Shown: positions 26,440-36,072, counted from the stretch's first letter. The stretch is DNA of 64,000 bases from Lachnospiraceae bacterium MA2020 (GCA_000746015.1 JQKK01000013.1:62001-126000), one strand, 5' to 3'. Numbers and translations are program-made. The notes: generated by a model not told the origin, from the sequence alone.

Positions 26440-26458
26440 TAATCGAGCAGGAGGATAT

Positions 26459-26496
26459 AAAGCTAAGACACACCTAAACATGTGCCTTAGCTTTTT
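26459..26496. terminator. Terminator between uxaC and the SPFH gene
   Basis: AAAGCTAAG-CACA paired with TGTG-CTTAGCTTT, followed by Ts; it lies between convergent genes and can serve both. Confidence 0.85.
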
Positions 26497-26507
26497 GTCA
26501 TTTAAAC

Positions 26508-27755
26508 TTATGGTCTTGGACTTCCGCAGTTTGAGCAGAACTTACCTGAGTTTACATTGCCGCATGTGCATGTCCACTCAGCTGCCGGTGCAGGACTGCC
26601 GCAGTTAGGACAGAACTTGCCGGTATTTACATTACCGCATGTGCATGTCCATGAAGCACCCTGAGGAGCTGCCTGAGGAGCAGCCTGAGGAGCTGGCTGC
26701 GCCGGTGCCGGATTTGCAGCGAAACCTGCGCCAGCCTGCATCTGAGGTTGCTGCTGCATCTGCTGCATTTGCATCTGCTGCAGATTAGCCTGAGAAGCAT
26801 TTCCCATAGCGTTGCCTGCAAAGTTCATGCCCATGCCCATACCCATGAAGCCGGCCATAGAACCGTTTGCGTTTGAGCCTGCAGCTTCGAGACCACGTGC
26901 AACATGTCCCTGCATGTAGCCTTCGCGTACTGTAGGATCTGAGAGCATAGCACCCTCGTTGCGCATATTGATGAGCTCCTGAGACTTGTCGTCGTAGGAA
27001 AGGCTTGCGATACCTACAGCCTGTACTTCCATACCACGCAGCTGCTTCCAGTCCTCATCAAGTACATTTGCCATGTACTTACCGAGCTCGCGGCTCTTTG
27101 ATGTTACAAACGAGATCCTTGTGCCGTCTGCTGACATCTGATTGATAGCAGACTGGAGAGCCTCTAAGAACTCAGAGAGGTATTGCTCGTTGATCTCACT
27201 GATCTCTACGTGATCGGCATTTCTCGGAACTGCCTCAGCATAAAACTTAAGAGGATCTGTGATCTTGATAGAGTAGGTACCGTGAGCTCTGAGGAAAAGC
27301 TCTGCATTATAGAATGTATCAAAGTAGTTGACAGGTGTACGTGTGCCAAACTTGATACCCTTGATCTCCTGGAGATTTATGAAGAATACTTTCTGATTGG
27401 TAGGTGTTTGTCCGCCGTACTTAATACGGTTGAATGTCTCTTTGAGAGAGTCACCAAACTGACCGTTAAAAAGTGAAGGCATTGATGAATTATCTACCTT
27501 GTAGTAGCCCGGCTCAGCAGTATAGTCAACAACCTTACCTCCGTCAACTAAAAGCATGAACTGGTTGTCATAAACGTGAATGACAGAACCGTTTGAAACT
27601 GTGTTCTGAGTCAGCTTCTGATTGCCCTTGTTACGTGTCAGTACACCTTTTGTGAAGACGACCTGATCCCCCATATCATCAGGCTCGATGACCTCAAGCC
27701 ACTGGTCAGCAAAACCGCCGCCGATGGCATTCACAACAGCTTTGATAATACCCAT
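26508..27755 (-). CDS. SPFH (band 7) protein with two C-terminal zinc ribbons
   Basis: 415 residues, YdjI-like. An SPFH/band-7 domain occupies about residues 20-290 (VIEPDDMGDQVVFTKGVL at its start; FLRAHGTYSIKITDPLKFY in the core). A Met/Gln/Ala/Pro-rich linker leads to two Cys4 ribbons, each of the form WTCTCGNVN.GKFC.NCGSP. Relatives organise membrane microdomains or respond to envelope stress in Firmicutes, often with phage-shock-like partners, none of which is seen here. The start is the ATG with GGAGG five to seven bases upstream; nine extra in-frame codons precede the ribosome site and are not coding. Confidence 0.85.
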   Translation of the reverse strand: MGIIKAVVNAIGGGFADQWLEVIEPDDMGDQVVFTKGVLTRNKGNQKLTQNTVSNGSVIHVYDNQFMLLVDGGKVVDYTAEPGYYKVDNSSMPSLFNGQFGDSLKETFNRIKYGGQTPTNQKVFFINLQEIKGIKFGTRTPVNYFDTFYNAELFLRAHGTYSIKITDPLKFYAEAVPRNADHVEISEINEQYLSEFLEALQSAINQMSADGTRISFVTSKSRELGKYMANVLDEDWKQLRGMEVQAVGIASLSYDDKSQELINMRNEGAMLSDPTVREGYMQGHVARGLEAAGSNANGSMAGFMGMGMGMNFAGNAMGNASQANLQQMQMQQMQQQPQMQAGAGFAANPAPAQPAPQAAPQAAPQGASWTCTCGNVNTGKFCPNCGSPAPAAEWTCTCGNVNSGKFCSNCGSPRP

Positions 27756-28138
27756 TTTATCCCTCCTGTATAATGAATACAAAATGCATCCGAATTAATA
27801 CATTTATAGGGGTAGTATAACATATTATGGGAAGTTATGGGGAGTTTTTTGGCTTTTGGGATAAGACTTTTGACCCTGGTATTTTTAAAATGGGAGGTGG
27901 GCGTCATGAATATTCATGGCGCCCGAGTATGAAAAAGAAGTTCGTTTTGTTGTAAGCGGCTTTCATAGATGTACGAGTGTGTGGGGTTCGTCATCTCCGC
28001 TTATGTGATTATTATAAACCGCTCTTGTGAAGAAAATGCTAATGAAAAGTAGACGATTTGTGAACCCAACCTTAAAAACTTCTTAAAAAGATAAAGTACT
28101 GATTAAAGTGTTTTAGATTAGGTTCAATGCTGCAAAGT
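27756..28138. other. Long intergenic region with structured segment
   Basis: No normal gene. Near 27895-27935 a GGGAGG ribosome site precedes an 8-codon frame (MNIHGARV) buried in a hairpin (GGGCG...CGCCC around CATGAATATTCATG). At about 27955-28008 a longer fold is possible: AAGCGG with CCGCTT, and AGATG-ACGA with TCGT-CATCT. It might be a small RNA or leader; no family recognised. Confidence 0.4.
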
Positions 28139-28148
28139 GTGGTAAAAT
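28139..28148 (+). promoter_or_regulatory. Extended -10 element directly before uvrC
   Basis: TGG-TAAAAT ends 6 bases before the uvrC ATG, so initiation about 7 bases downstream would put the first transcribed base on the start codon. No usable -35 at 17 bases. Confidence 0.4.
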
Positions 28149-28154
28149 CTAGGT

Positions 28155-30041
28155 ATGGTTGAATTTGATAAATTTGATATTGAGGAAAATCTTGCATTAC
28201 TTCCGAAACGTCCGGGAGTTTACATAATGCATGCATCAGATGATGAAATCATATATGTCGGCAAGGCGATAAATCTTTTCAACAGGGTACATTCATATTT
28301 CAGAAATACGAAAAAAAGCCCAAAGATCCAGAAGATGGTTACTCATATTAAATATTTTGAGTACATAGTCACAGACTCAGAGTTGGAGGCTCTGGTACTT
28401 GAGAGTAATCTGATAAAGAAGCATCGCCCTAAATACAATACCATGCTTAAGGATGACAAAAGCTATCCTTACATCAAAGTAACGACAGAGGAGAAGTATC
28501 CAAGGATACTCTTTTCAAGAAAGGCCGGCGGAGATACTTCTGCGCGTAAGTCGAAGTCAAAGTACTTTGGACCGTATACTTCAGCATGGGGAGTGAGAGA
28601 TACGATCGAGCTTATTAATAAGATATATAAGCTTAGAACGTGCAATCGTGTGCTGCCGCGCGATATTGATAAAGTCCGACCATGTCTTAAGTATGACATC
28701 AAAATGTGTCAGGGACCATGCAAGGCGGGATGTACGACTGAGGAGAAGTATCGCGAATCGGTAGAAGGAGCACTCGATTTTTTAAATGGCAATTATAAGC
28801 CGATACTTAAAATGCTTGAGGACAAGATGACTGAAGCATCGCTTGATATGCGCTATGAGGAGGCAATCGAGTGGCGGGATCTTTTGAATTCTGTAAAAAG
28901 CGTTGCACAGAAGCAAAAGATCACAGCGGCATCTGATGCACAGGACAGGGATGTGATCGCATCATACAGCGAGGGAGAAGAGGCAGTTGTCCAGATATTC
29001 TTTGTAAGAAACGGAAGGCTTGTAGGGCGTGATCACCACTACATGACGGGAGTCGAAGATTACACAAAGTCTGAGATACTCGACAGCTTTGTAAAGCAGT
29101 TTTATGCAGGCACGCCATTTATCCCTAAAGAGATAATGCTCGAAGAAGAGATCGAGGAAAAAGAGGTCATAGAGGAGTGGCTTACAGGAAAACGAGGGGC
29201 AAAAGTCAGCCTTTTAAATCCTAAGCGCGGTATTAAGGAAAGGCTTGTGCAGCTTGCGAGGAAGAATGCGGAGCTTATACTTACGACTGACAAAGAGAAG
29301 CTCAGAAAAGAAGAGAGCCGTACTATAGGAGCTTCTGCTGAGCTTGCGGCACTTATTGGACTGGAAAGTACAAAGCGAATAGAGTCTTACGATATTTCAA
29401 ATATCTCCGGTTTTGAGTCGGTAGGCTCCATGGTCGTCTTTGAAAACGGCAGACCGAAAAAATCTGATTACAGAAAATTCAGGATAAAATCTGTCATCGG
29501 ACCAAACGATTATGCAAGTATGGAAGAAGTGCTGACACGCAGATTTGAGCGCCTTTTAAATAGCTCGGAGACTGAAACACTCGGAGACTCTTTCAGTACT
29601 TATCCTGACCTGATACTTATGGATGGTGGAAAGGGACAGGTCAATATAGCGCTTGATGTCCTTGCAAAGCTTGGGCTTGATATACCGGTTGCCGGAATGG
29701 TTAAAGATGATAATCACAGGACGCGCGGCATTTATTTTGAAAATGTCGAGCAGCCGGTAGACAGTCATTCTGAGTGCTTTAAGCTTGTTACGAGGATACA
29801 GGACGAGACACACAGGTTTGCAATAACTTATCACCGTTCGTTGCATTCAAGTACGCAGCTCCATTCTATCCTCGATGATATACAGGGCATAGGAGAGGCA
29901 CGCAGAAAGGCGCTGATGAAGACGTTTGGCTCGATAGAAGCTATCAAAAATGCGACAATAGAAGAGCTTTCTGCCGTAGATGGCATGAATATGCGCGCTG
30001 CAGAGGCTGTCGTGGATTTCTTTAATGAGCAGAAACAATAG
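28155..30041 (+). CDS. uvrC: Excinuclease ABC subunit C
   Basis: 628 residues. Makes both incisions around bulky DNA lesions in nucleotide excision repair with UvrA/UvrB. Domains in order: GIY-YIG nuclease ([21 protein letters not shown] at about residues 18-38), Cys-rich segment ([17 protein letters not shown]), UVR helical hairpin contacting UvrB (residues about 205-240), the RNase H-like second nuclease ([13 protein letters not shown]) and two C-terminal helix-hairpin-helix motifs ([31 protein letters not shown]). The N terminus matches family starts, yet no Shine-Dalgarno sequence precedes it. It is followed by the hprK group. Confidence 0.95.
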   Translation: MVEFDKFDIEENLALLPKRPGVYIMHASDDEIIYVGKAINLFNRVHSYFRNTKKSPKIQKMVTHIKYFEYIVTDSELEALVLESNLIKKHRPKYNTMLKDDKSYPYIKVTTEEKYPRILFSRKAGGDTSARKSKSKYFGPYTSAWGVRDTIELINKIYKLRTCNRVLPRDIDKVRPCLKYDIKMCQGPCKAGCTTEEKYRESVEGALDFLNGNYKPILKMLEDKMTEASLDMRYEEAIEWRDLLNSVKSVAQKQKITAASDAQDRDVIASYSEGEEAVVQIFFVRNGRLVGRDHHYMTGVEDYTKSEILDSFVKQFYAGTPFIPKEIMLEEEIEEKEVIEEWLTGKRGAKVSLLNPKRGIKERLVQLARKNAELILTTDKEKLRKEESRTIGASAELAALIGLESTKRIESYDISNISGFESVGSMVVFENGRPKKSDYRKFRIKSVIGPNDYASMEEVLTRRFERLLNSSETETLGDSFSTYPDLILMDGGKGQVNIALDVLAKLGLDIPVAGMVKDDNHRTRGIYFENVEQPVDSHSECFKLVTRIQDETHRFAITYHRSLHSSTQLHSILDDIQGIGEARRKALMKTFGSIEAIKNATIEELSAVDGMNMRAAEAVVDFFNEQKQ

Positions 30042-30123
30042 CAAAAAATGATGGCAAAATTGCAATAATAGGCACTTCACAAGTTTTTTTAATAATGGTA
30101 CAATAAATTCACTATGGTGTTTA

Positions 30124-30143
30124 GCGAAAGAGGAACCTTTCGC
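30124..30143 (+). promoter_or_regulatory. Hairpin just before hprK
   Basis: GCGAAAG-AGGAAC-CTTTCGC, a 7-bp perfect stem ending 15 bases before the hprK ATG and just upstream of its GGAGGGG ribosome site; possibly modulates initiation or marks an mRNA end. Confidence 0.4.
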
Positions 30144-30157
30144 GGAATGGAGGGGCA

Positions 30158-31090
30158 ATGGCAACAGTTGCATTACAGAGCCTTATTGAGAAAATGAATC
30201 TCGTAAATCTTACTCCGGATATAGATCTGAGCAGTAAGAAGATTACTTCACCGGATATCAACAGACCGGCGCTTCAGCTTACAGGATTTTTTGATCATTT
30301 TGATACAAGTCGTGTAGAGATCATCGGTTTCGTTGAGTACACATATATGCAGAGTATGGATGAAGCACGCAGGCAGGAGATATATCCACGCCTTATCGAT
30401 GAAGAGATACCATGCTTTATTTTCTGCCGCGATCTTGAGCCGGATGAGGTATTTTTAGAACAGGCTAAAAAGAGTAATGTGCCGGTGCTGAAAGCATCAC
30501 GTTCAACATCAGACTTTTCTTCACAGGTTATAAGATGGCTCACAGAGCAGCTTGCGCCCTGCATATCGATCCATGGTGTATTGGTCGATGTAGATGGTGA
30601 GGGAGTACTTATCACAGGAGAGAGCGGTATCGGTAAGAGTGAGGCAGCGCTTGAGCTTATCAAGCGTGGACATCGTCTTATATCAGATGATGTCGTTGAG
30701 ATCAGAAAGATCTCTGATGACTGTCTTGTCGGCTCTGCACCTGATATCACAAAGCACTTTATCGAGCTTCGAGGCATTGGTATTGTAGATGTTAAGGCTC
30801 TTTTTGGTGCGATAAGTGTTAAGGACTCTGAGGAGATAAGCCTTGTTATCAAGCTTGAGGACTGGGATAAGGACAAAGATTATGACCGTCTCGGCCTCGA
30901 GGAAGAATATACAGAGTATCTCGGAACAAAGGTAGTATGTCACAGCATACCTATCCGTCCGGGCAGAAACCTTGCGATAATCTGCGAGACAGCAGCTATC
31001 AATTATCGTCAGAAGAAAATGGGATACAATGCCGCACAGGAATTGTACAAAAGGGTACAGGAAAATCTCGCTAAAAAGCGTGATGAATAA
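30158..31090 (+). CDS. hprK: HPr kinase/phosphorylase
   Basis: 310 residues. Phosphorylates and dephosphorylates Ser46 of HPr-type proteins, the sensor of Firmicutes carbon catabolite repression. Residues about 1-130 form the N-terminal domain. The Walker A loop GESGIGKSEAAL is near residue 154, the HPrK signature region is RLISDDVVEIR and then IELRGIGIVDVKALFG, and IPIRPGRNLAIICE lies near the C terminus. An HPr-like target is encoded 3.7 kb downstream in the same direction. Ribosome site GGAGGGG. Confidence 0.95.
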   Translation: MATVALQSLIEKMNLVNLTPDIDLSSKKITSPDINRPALQLTGFFDHFDTSRVEIIGFVEYTYMQSMDEARRQEIYPRLIDEEIPCFIFCRDLEPDEVFLEQAKKSNVPVLKASRSTSDFSSQVIRWLTEQLAPCISIHGVLVDVDGEGVLITGESGIGKSEAALELIKRGHRLISDDVVEIRKISDDCLVGSAPDITKHFIELRGIGIVDVKALFGAISVKDSEEISLVIKLEDWDKDKDYDRLGLEEEYTEYLGTKVVCHSIPIRPGRNLAIICETAAINYRQKKMGYNAAQELYKRVQENLAKKRDE

Positions 31091-31133
31091 AGGTCAAAAG
31101 CCTTTTACATTTAAATATTCAGGAGGAGTGGTT

Positions 31134-32072
31134 ATGAAAGAGTATGCATTTGGAATTGATGTGGGTGGAACATCCGTAAAGATCGGATTGTTCAAAAATG
31201 ATGGTACATTGGTAGAAAAGTGGAGCATTCCTACACATACAGAAAATAATGGGGCATCTATCCTTGGGGATATTGCAAAAGCAATTCTTGCAAAGATGGA
31301 GGAAAAGAAGCTTACAGAAGCTGATGTTGAGGGTGTAGGAATCGGTCTTCCGGGTGCAGTTGATGCTCAGGGTGTTATCCATAAGGCAGTTAACCTTCAC
31401 TGGGAAGATACATTCAATGTAGCAGAGAGACTTTCAGGTCTTTTGAATGGCCTTAAGGTTAAGGCTGGAAACGATGCTAACGTTGCAGCACTTGGCGAAG
31501 CTTGGGTTGGCAGCGGTAAAGGCTATGACAGCCTTGTAATGGTAACTCTTGGCACAGGCGTAGGCGGCGGAGTTATCGTAAATGGCAAGATCGTTGAAGG
31601 TGCTACAGGTGCAGCCGGCGAGATCGGACACATGCACATGAACGATGATGAAGAAAAGCAGTGCAACTGCGGCAATCACGGTTGTCTTGAGCAGTATGCA
31701 TCAGCTACAGGTATCGTAAATATCCTTGAGAAGGAGCTTGCAGCTTCTGACGAAAACAGTGTTATGAGACAGAAGAAGCACACAGCAAAGGATGTCTGGG
31801 ATGCTGTTGAAGAAGGTGATGCACTTGCAATCAGAGTAGCAGAGCAGTTTGGAAGCTATCTCGGCAAGGGCCTTTCTATCATTGCAGATGTCATCAATCC
31901 TGAGATCTTTGTTATCGGCGGCGGCGTAAGCCTTTCAGGTGATGTTATCATGCCATTCATCACAAAGAATTTTGAAAAGCATGTATTCCATGCATGCCGC
32001 GGCACAAAGTTTACTCGTGCAATACTTGGAAATGATGGCGGTATTTACGGAGCAGCAAAATTAGTACTATGA
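31134..32072 (+). CDS. glcK: ROK-family glucokinase
   Basis: 312 residues. ATP-dependent phosphorylation of glucose entering glycolysis. Motifs: FGIDVGGTSVKIGLF (phosphate binding), GIGLPGAVD, GTGVGGGVIVNG and the ROK zinc motif CNCGNHGCLEQYAS. An upstream in-frame start inside hprK is possible, but AGGAGGAG sits right before this ATG. Its stop overlaps the murB start. Placement with hprK fits a carbon-metabolism role. Confidence 0.9.
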   Translation: MKEYAFGIDVGGTSVKIGLFKNDGTLVEKWSIPTHTENNGASILGDIAKAILAKMEEKKLTEADVEGVGIGLPGAVDAQGVIHKAVNLHWEDTFNVAERLSGLLNGLKVKAGNDANVAALGEAWVGSGKGYDSLVMVTLGTGVGGGVIVNGKIVEGATGAAGEIGHMHMNDDEEKQCNCGNHGCLEQYASATGIVNILEKELAASDENSVMRQKKHTAKDVWDAVEEGDALAIRVAEQFGSYLGKGLSIIADVINPEIFVIGGGVSLSGDVIMPFITKNFEKHVFHACRGTKFTRAILGNDGGIYGAAKLVL

Positions 32073-32980
32073 ACGAATATTTTTACAATTACTTAAAAGA
32101 AATGATACCATCAGAGCGTATTCGCCTTGATGAGACAATGAGCAGGCACACCACCTTCAGGGTAGGTGGGCCTGCAGATTATTTTATAGTTCCCGAAAGT
32201 ATTGAGGAGTTAAGCAAGCTCGTTAAATACTTAAATCTTGTGGAAAGGGAATACTTTATACTTGGAAATGGAAGTAATCTTCTTGTGGGAGATCATGGCT
32301 ATAGAGGCGTAGTGATCTGGATAGCAGATAACTTTGCTGAAATAAAGGTCGAAGGCAATAAGATAATCGCCGGAGCCGGAGCAATGCTTTCAAAAGTTGC
32401 AAGTACTGCGCTCGAGGCAGGACTTACAGGATTTGAGTTTGCATCAGGCATCCCGGGAAGCGTCGGCGGCGCTATGGTGATGAATGCCGGAGCCTATGGC
32501 GGTGAGATGAAAGATATCGTCAAAAGAGTAGAGGTCGTTACTACTGATGGTGATGTTTTTGAAATGTCAAATGCTGAGATGAACTTTGGCTACAGGACAA
32601 GCGTATGCCGTAAGGCAAAGCTTGCAGTTACCAAGGTTGAGTTTGAGCTTGAGGCAGGCGATAAAGCGGCAATAAAGGCGCGCATGGATGAGCTTAAGGC
32701 ACAACGTCTTGCAAAACAGCCGCTTGAGTTCCCAAGTGCGGGAAGTACATTCAAGCGTCCTGAAGGGTATTTTGCCGGCAAGCTTATAATGGATGCCGGG
32801 CTTTCAGGATATACGATCGGTGGTGCGAAAGTTTCAGAAAAGCACTGCGGATTTATTGTTAATTCAGGGAATGCGTCAGCTATTGACATTCATGACCTGA
32901 TTTTTGAGGTTCAGGAAAAAGTTAAAAATCGCTTTAATGTAAAGCTTGAGCCAGAAGTTTGTATCATAGGTGAGTTTTGA
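32069..32980 (+). CDS. murB: UDP-N-acetylenolpyruvoylglucosamine reductase
   Basis: 303 residues, flavoprotein that reduces enolpyruvyl-UDP-GlcNAc to UDP-N-acetylmuramate in peptidoglycan synthesis. FAD-binding motifs HTTFRVGGPADYF and LGNGSNLLVGD, then ASGIPGSVGGAMVMNAGAYG; the catalytic Ser lies in SAGSTFKRPEGYFAGKLI and the late Glu in KLEPEVCII. Type II MurB length. It starts in the last codons of glcK (ATGA overlap), with no separate ribosome site, so translation is probably coupled. Confidence 0.95.
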   Translation: MNEYFYNYLKEMIPSERIRLDETMSRHTTFRVGGPADYFIVPESIEELSKLVKYLNLVEREYFILGNGSNLLVGDHGYRGVVIWIADNFAEIKVEGNKIIAGAGAMLSKVASTALEAGLTGFEFASGIPGSVGGAMVMNAGAYGGEMKDIVKRVEVVTTDGDVFEMSNAEMNFGYRTSVCRKAKLAVTKVEFELEAGDKAAIKARMDELKAQRLAKQPLEFPSAGSTFKRPEGYFAGKLIMDAGLSGYTIGGAKVSEKHCGFIVNSGNASAIDIHDLIFEVQEKVKNRFNVKLEPEVCIIGEF

Positions 32981-32999
32981 ATTGTAAGGAGACGATCAG

Positions 33000-33866
33000 A
33001 TGAAGCTTGTCATAGTTACCGGTATGAGCGGCGCCGGAAAGAGTACCGCACTGAAGATGCTTGAGGATCTTGGGTATTTCTGTGTAGATAATCTTCCTGT
33101 GAAGCTTATAACCAAATTTGCAGAGTTGGCTTATGCTCCTAATAGTGAGCTGCAGAAGGTAGCTATCGGCATTGATGTGCGTACCGGCCTCACAAATGTT
33201 AATGATGCGCTTGAAGAACTTTCGACAAATGGTTATTCATATGATATATTGTATCTCGATTCTGAAGACGATGTGCTTATAAAGCGATTTAAGGAGACGA
33301 GACGTGCTCATCCTCTGACTGCACATGGCAGAGTTGAGGATGGAATTAAGAAAGAGCGAAATATCCTTTCTTATATGAAGGAGCATGCCACCTGTATCAT
33401 AGATACAAGCCACATGCTTACACGTGAGCTTAAAGCGCAGATAGGCGACATCTATTCAAAGAACAAAGACTATGCTAATCTTTTCATAACTGTACTGTCA
33501 TTCGGCTATAAGTATGGTATACCAAGTGATGCTGATCTCGTTTTTGATGTCAGATTTTTGCCAAATCCATACTATATAGAAGAATTAAAGGCTCATACAG
33601 GTAATGAAAAGGAAGTTCAGGATTATGTACTTCAGTTTAAGGAAGCAGGCATGTTCCTTGATAAGCTTGAGGATATGGTAAGATTCCTTATACCAAACTA
33701 TGTGATCGAGGGTAAAAACCAGCTCGTGATTGCCATAGGATGTACAGGTGGTAAGCATAGAAGCGTGACACTTGCAAATAAGCTTTATGAAAGGCTCGAG
33801 AAGAATGCCAAGTATGGTATTAAGATCGAGCACAGGGATATTTATAAAGACTCACTTCGCAAATGA
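33000..33866 (+). CDS. rapZ: RNase adapter / nucleotide-binding protein RapZ
   Basis: 288 residues. Walker A GMSGAGKSTALK at residues about 8-19, DLGYFCVDNLPVKL, the IDVRTG strand, and the conserved C-terminal half (FDVRFLPNPYYIEELK; IAIGCTGGKHRSV). In E. coli RapZ controls glmZ decay; the Firmicutes YvcJ form binds nucleotides with a less defined role linked to cell-wall and carbon metabolism. The order rapZ-whiA-HPr-like matches yvcJ-(yvcK)-whiA-crh of Bacillus, but no yvcK (gluconeogenesis factor) lies between them here. Confidence 0.93.
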   Translation: MKLVIVTGMSGAGKSTALKMLEDLGYFCVDNLPVKLITKFAELAYAPNSELQKVAIGIDVRTGLTNVNDALEELSTNGYSYDILYLDSEDDVLIKRFKETRRAHPLTAHGRVEDGIKKERNILSYMKEHATCIIDTSHMLTRELKAQIGDIYSKNKDYANLFITVLSFGYKYGIPSDADLVFDVRFLPNPYYIEELKAHTGNEKEVQDYVLQFKEAGMFLDKLEDMVRFLIPNYVIEGKNQLVIAIGCTGGKHRSVTLANKLYERLEKNAKYGIKIEHRDIYKDSLRK

Positions 33867-33887
33867 AGATTGGATTAAAGAAAAAAC

Positions 33888-34802
33888 ATGTCATTTTCAT
33901 CTGACGTAAAGGCAGAGGTAGCAACGGTAATTCCTAATGCGCGACACTGTCAGATTGCTGAATTGGCGGCAATTTTTCAGTTTTGCGCAAGCTATTCTCC
34001 AGAGGATGGCGGCACTATAAAAGTGCAGACGGAGAACGTAGGTACGGCTAAAATCTGCTTTACATTATTACAAAAAACATGTAGAATACGTTGTAACGTG
34101 CGTGTTAAGCATACACATGATAAGGTATATTATTTAGAGCTGAAAGGCGAGGATGCCAGACAGGTTTCTGACATGCTCAAGCTCCAGGACAATATAGAGG
34201 AAGTTTCAGAGCTGCTTGTAGAGAAAATGTGTTGCAGGCGGTCTTTTGTCAGTGGTGCTTTTTTATCGGCCGGCTCTATGAACAATCCGATCCGTTCATA
34301 TCATTTTGAGATAGTCTGTACATCTGCGTCTCAGGCAAATATGCTTATGAGACTGATCAACAGTTTCGGCATTGAGAGTAAGATGGTACAGCGAAAGAGA
34401 TACTATGTAGTATACCTTAAAGAAGGCGAGCAGATCATAGATATGCTCAATATCATGGAAGCTCATCAGGCTTTACTGCAAATGGAAAATACGCGTATAG
34501 TCAAGGAGATGAGAAATGCTGTTAACCGACGTGTCAACTGTGAGACAGCCAATATTACCAAGACTGTGAATGCGGCTGTGAAACAGGTAAACGATATTAT
34601 CTACATCAGAGATGCAGGATATTTCGGACAGTTAAGTGAACCTCTTCGGCAGATGGCAGAGGTCAGGCTTGCAAATCCTGAGGCCGCACTTAAGGAGCTA
34701 GGGAGTCTTCTTAGTCCACCGGTAGGCAAATCAGGGGTGAATCACAGGTTACGTAAGCTCAGCGAGATTGCAGAGAATCTTAGAAAACAAGATATTTGCT
34801 GA
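33888..34802 (+). CDS. whiA: DNA-binding protein WhiA
   Basis: 304 residues. The N-terminal part (about 1-190) is the degenerate LAGLIDADG-like fold (MSFSSDVKAEVA; RRSFVSGAFLSAGSMNNP; FEIVC), and the C-terminal helix-turn-helix ends GVNHRLRKLSEIAENLR. WhiA affects cell division and chromosome segregation in Gram-positive bacteria. It has a poor ribosome site (GGATTAAAG) and sits 21 bases after rapZ, consistent with coupled expression. Confidence 0.94.
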   Translation: MSFSSDVKAEVATVIPNARHCQIAELAAIFQFCASYSPEDGGTIKVQTENVGTAKICFTLLQKTCRIRCNVRVKHTHDKVYYLELKGEDARQVSDMLKLQDNIEEVSELLVEKMCCRRSFVSGAFLSAGSMNNPIRSYHFEIVCTSASQANMLMRLINSFGIESKMVQRKRYYVVYLKEGEQIIDMLNIMEAHQALLQMENTRIVKEMRNAVNRRVNCETANITKTVNAAVKQVNDIIYIRDAGYFGQLSEPLRQMAEVRLANPEAALKELGSLLSPPVGKSGVNHRLRKLSEIAENLRKQDIC

Positions 34803-34827
34803 GATGCGAAATGGAGGAGAATTTTTT

Positions 34828-35097
34828 ATGAAGAAACAGACAGTTAAGGTTTCCTTGAATGAAGACATGGATACACGTCCAATTGCTATGTTGGTTCAGG
34901 TTGCCAGTCAGTATGACTCAAGTGTTTATATCGAATATGATTCTAAGCATGTAAATGCAAAGAGCATCATGGGTATGATGACACTTGCTCTCAAGAATGG
35001 CGATGATGTTGATGTTGTTGCTGATGGAGCTGATGAAGACGATGCAGCAGACACAATAGCAAAGTATCTGACAGGTGACGTTAAAGCAGCGGTTTGA
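34828..35097 (+). CDS. crh: Crh-like HPr-family protein without the phosphocarrier histidine
   Basis: 89 residues, HPr fold. In HPr, His15 accepts phosphate from enzyme I; here position 15 is Asp (DMDTRPIA where HPr has GLHARPA). Ser46, the HprK site, is kept in KSIMGMMTL, exactly at residue 46. This is the pattern of Bacillus Crh, which works in catabolite repression but not sugar transport, and the rapZ-whiA context matches the Bacillus crh locus. So I infer a regulatory HprK target and co-repressor of CcpA. The ATG follows GGAGGAG; 20 in-frame upstream codons overlap whiA and lack a ribosome site. Confidence 0.8.
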   Translation: MKKQTVKVSLNEDMDTRPIAMLVQVASQYDSSVYIEYDSKHVNAKSIMGMMTLALKNGDDVDVVADGADEDDAADTIAKYLTGDVKAAV

Positions 35098-35113
35098 GGT
35101 AATTTAGGTTCCA

Positions 35114-36028
35114 ATGAAAAGGAAAATGCTGTTTATCTATAACCCACATGCGGGTTTGGCAAGGATTAGGAGCTTTCTGCTCGACATCATAGATATTTTT
35201 GCCAAAGCAGAGTACGAAGTCACAGTGCATCCTACCCAAAGACAGGGGGATGCCATAATTACAACACGTGAGCGCAGCGGGGAGTTTGACCTCGTTGTGT
35301 GCTCAGGTGGTGATGGTACACTTGATGAAGTAGTATCAGGTATGCTGCAGAGTGATACAAGAGTTCCTATCGGTTATATTCCGGCAGGCAGTACAAATGA
35401 CTTCGCTCAGTCTCTTAAAATTCCAAGTGATATGCTGCAGGCAGCTAATACGATAGTAAGTGGTAGATTAGCTGAGTGTGACATGGGAAAATTTAATAGT
35501 AATTCATTTGTGTATGTAGCAGCTTTTGGCATGTTTACGGATGTTTCATATATGACAGATCAGACTTTGAAAAATAATCTTGGTCATTTGGCATATGTTA
35601 TTGAAGGCATTAAACGACTTCCACAGACAAAGGCTTATCATATGAACATTGAATATGATGGAGAGACTATAGAGGGCGAGTTTCTTTTTGGCATGGTCAG
35701 CAATTCTGTATCAGTTGGTGGATTTAACGGAGTTACAGGCCCGGATGTCATATTGAACGATGGCCTTTTCGAAGTTACACTTGTGAAAAATCCTATAGAA
35801 ATGCAGGATTTTACAGATCTTATGGCAGCCCTGGTCGGAGGTGAGCAGGATAATAGATTTTTCTATAATTTTAAAGCAAAACAGCTTAAGATCACGAGCT
35901 CTGAAGAAGTACCGTGGACACTTGATGGAGAGTACGGCGGTATGCCAAAGGTTGTAGAGCTGGAAAACATGCATTGTGCCATAAAGATCATAGTTCCATC
36001 CGGTGTAGAATTGCCATGTCTTATCTGA
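35114..36028 (+). CDS. Diacylglycerol/lipid kinase family protein (YegS/DgkB type)
   Basis: 304 residues. N-terminal ATP-binding domain with FIYNPHAGLARI and the glycine-rich GGDGTLDEVV near residue 61; the C-terminal beta-sandwich carries PAGSTNDFAQSL and the Asp-containing NDGLFEVTLV strand. Family members phosphorylate diacylglycerol to recycle it into phospholipid synthesis or act on related lipids; the substrate here is not certain. 16 bases after the HPr-like gene, so probably the last gene of the hprK-to-kinase group. Confidence 0.88.
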   Translation: MKRKMLFIYNPHAGLARIRSFLLDIIDIFAKAEYEVTVHPTQRQGDAIITTRERSGEFDLVVCSGGDGTLDEVVSGMLQSDTRVPIGYIPAGSTNDFAQSLKIPSDMLQAANTIVSGRLAECDMGKFNSNSFVYVAAFGMFTDVSYMTDQTLKNNLGHLAYVIEGIKRLPQTKAYHMNIEYDGETIEGEFLFGMVSNSVSVGGFNGVTGPDVILNDGLFEVTLVKNPIEMQDFTDLMAALVGGEQDNRFFYNFKAKQLKITSSEEVPWTLDGEYGGMPKVVELENMHCAIKIIVPSGVELPCLI

Positions 36029-36043
36029 TTTGGTGGTAAGGCA

Positions 36044-36072
36044 TGGACTTTCTGTTTGTTGCGTGTTATAAT
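36044..36072 (+). promoter_or_regulatory. Promoter of fba
   Basis: TGGACT, 17 bases, TATAAT at 36067-36072; start point expected about 55 bases before the fba ATG. Confidence 0.6.
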
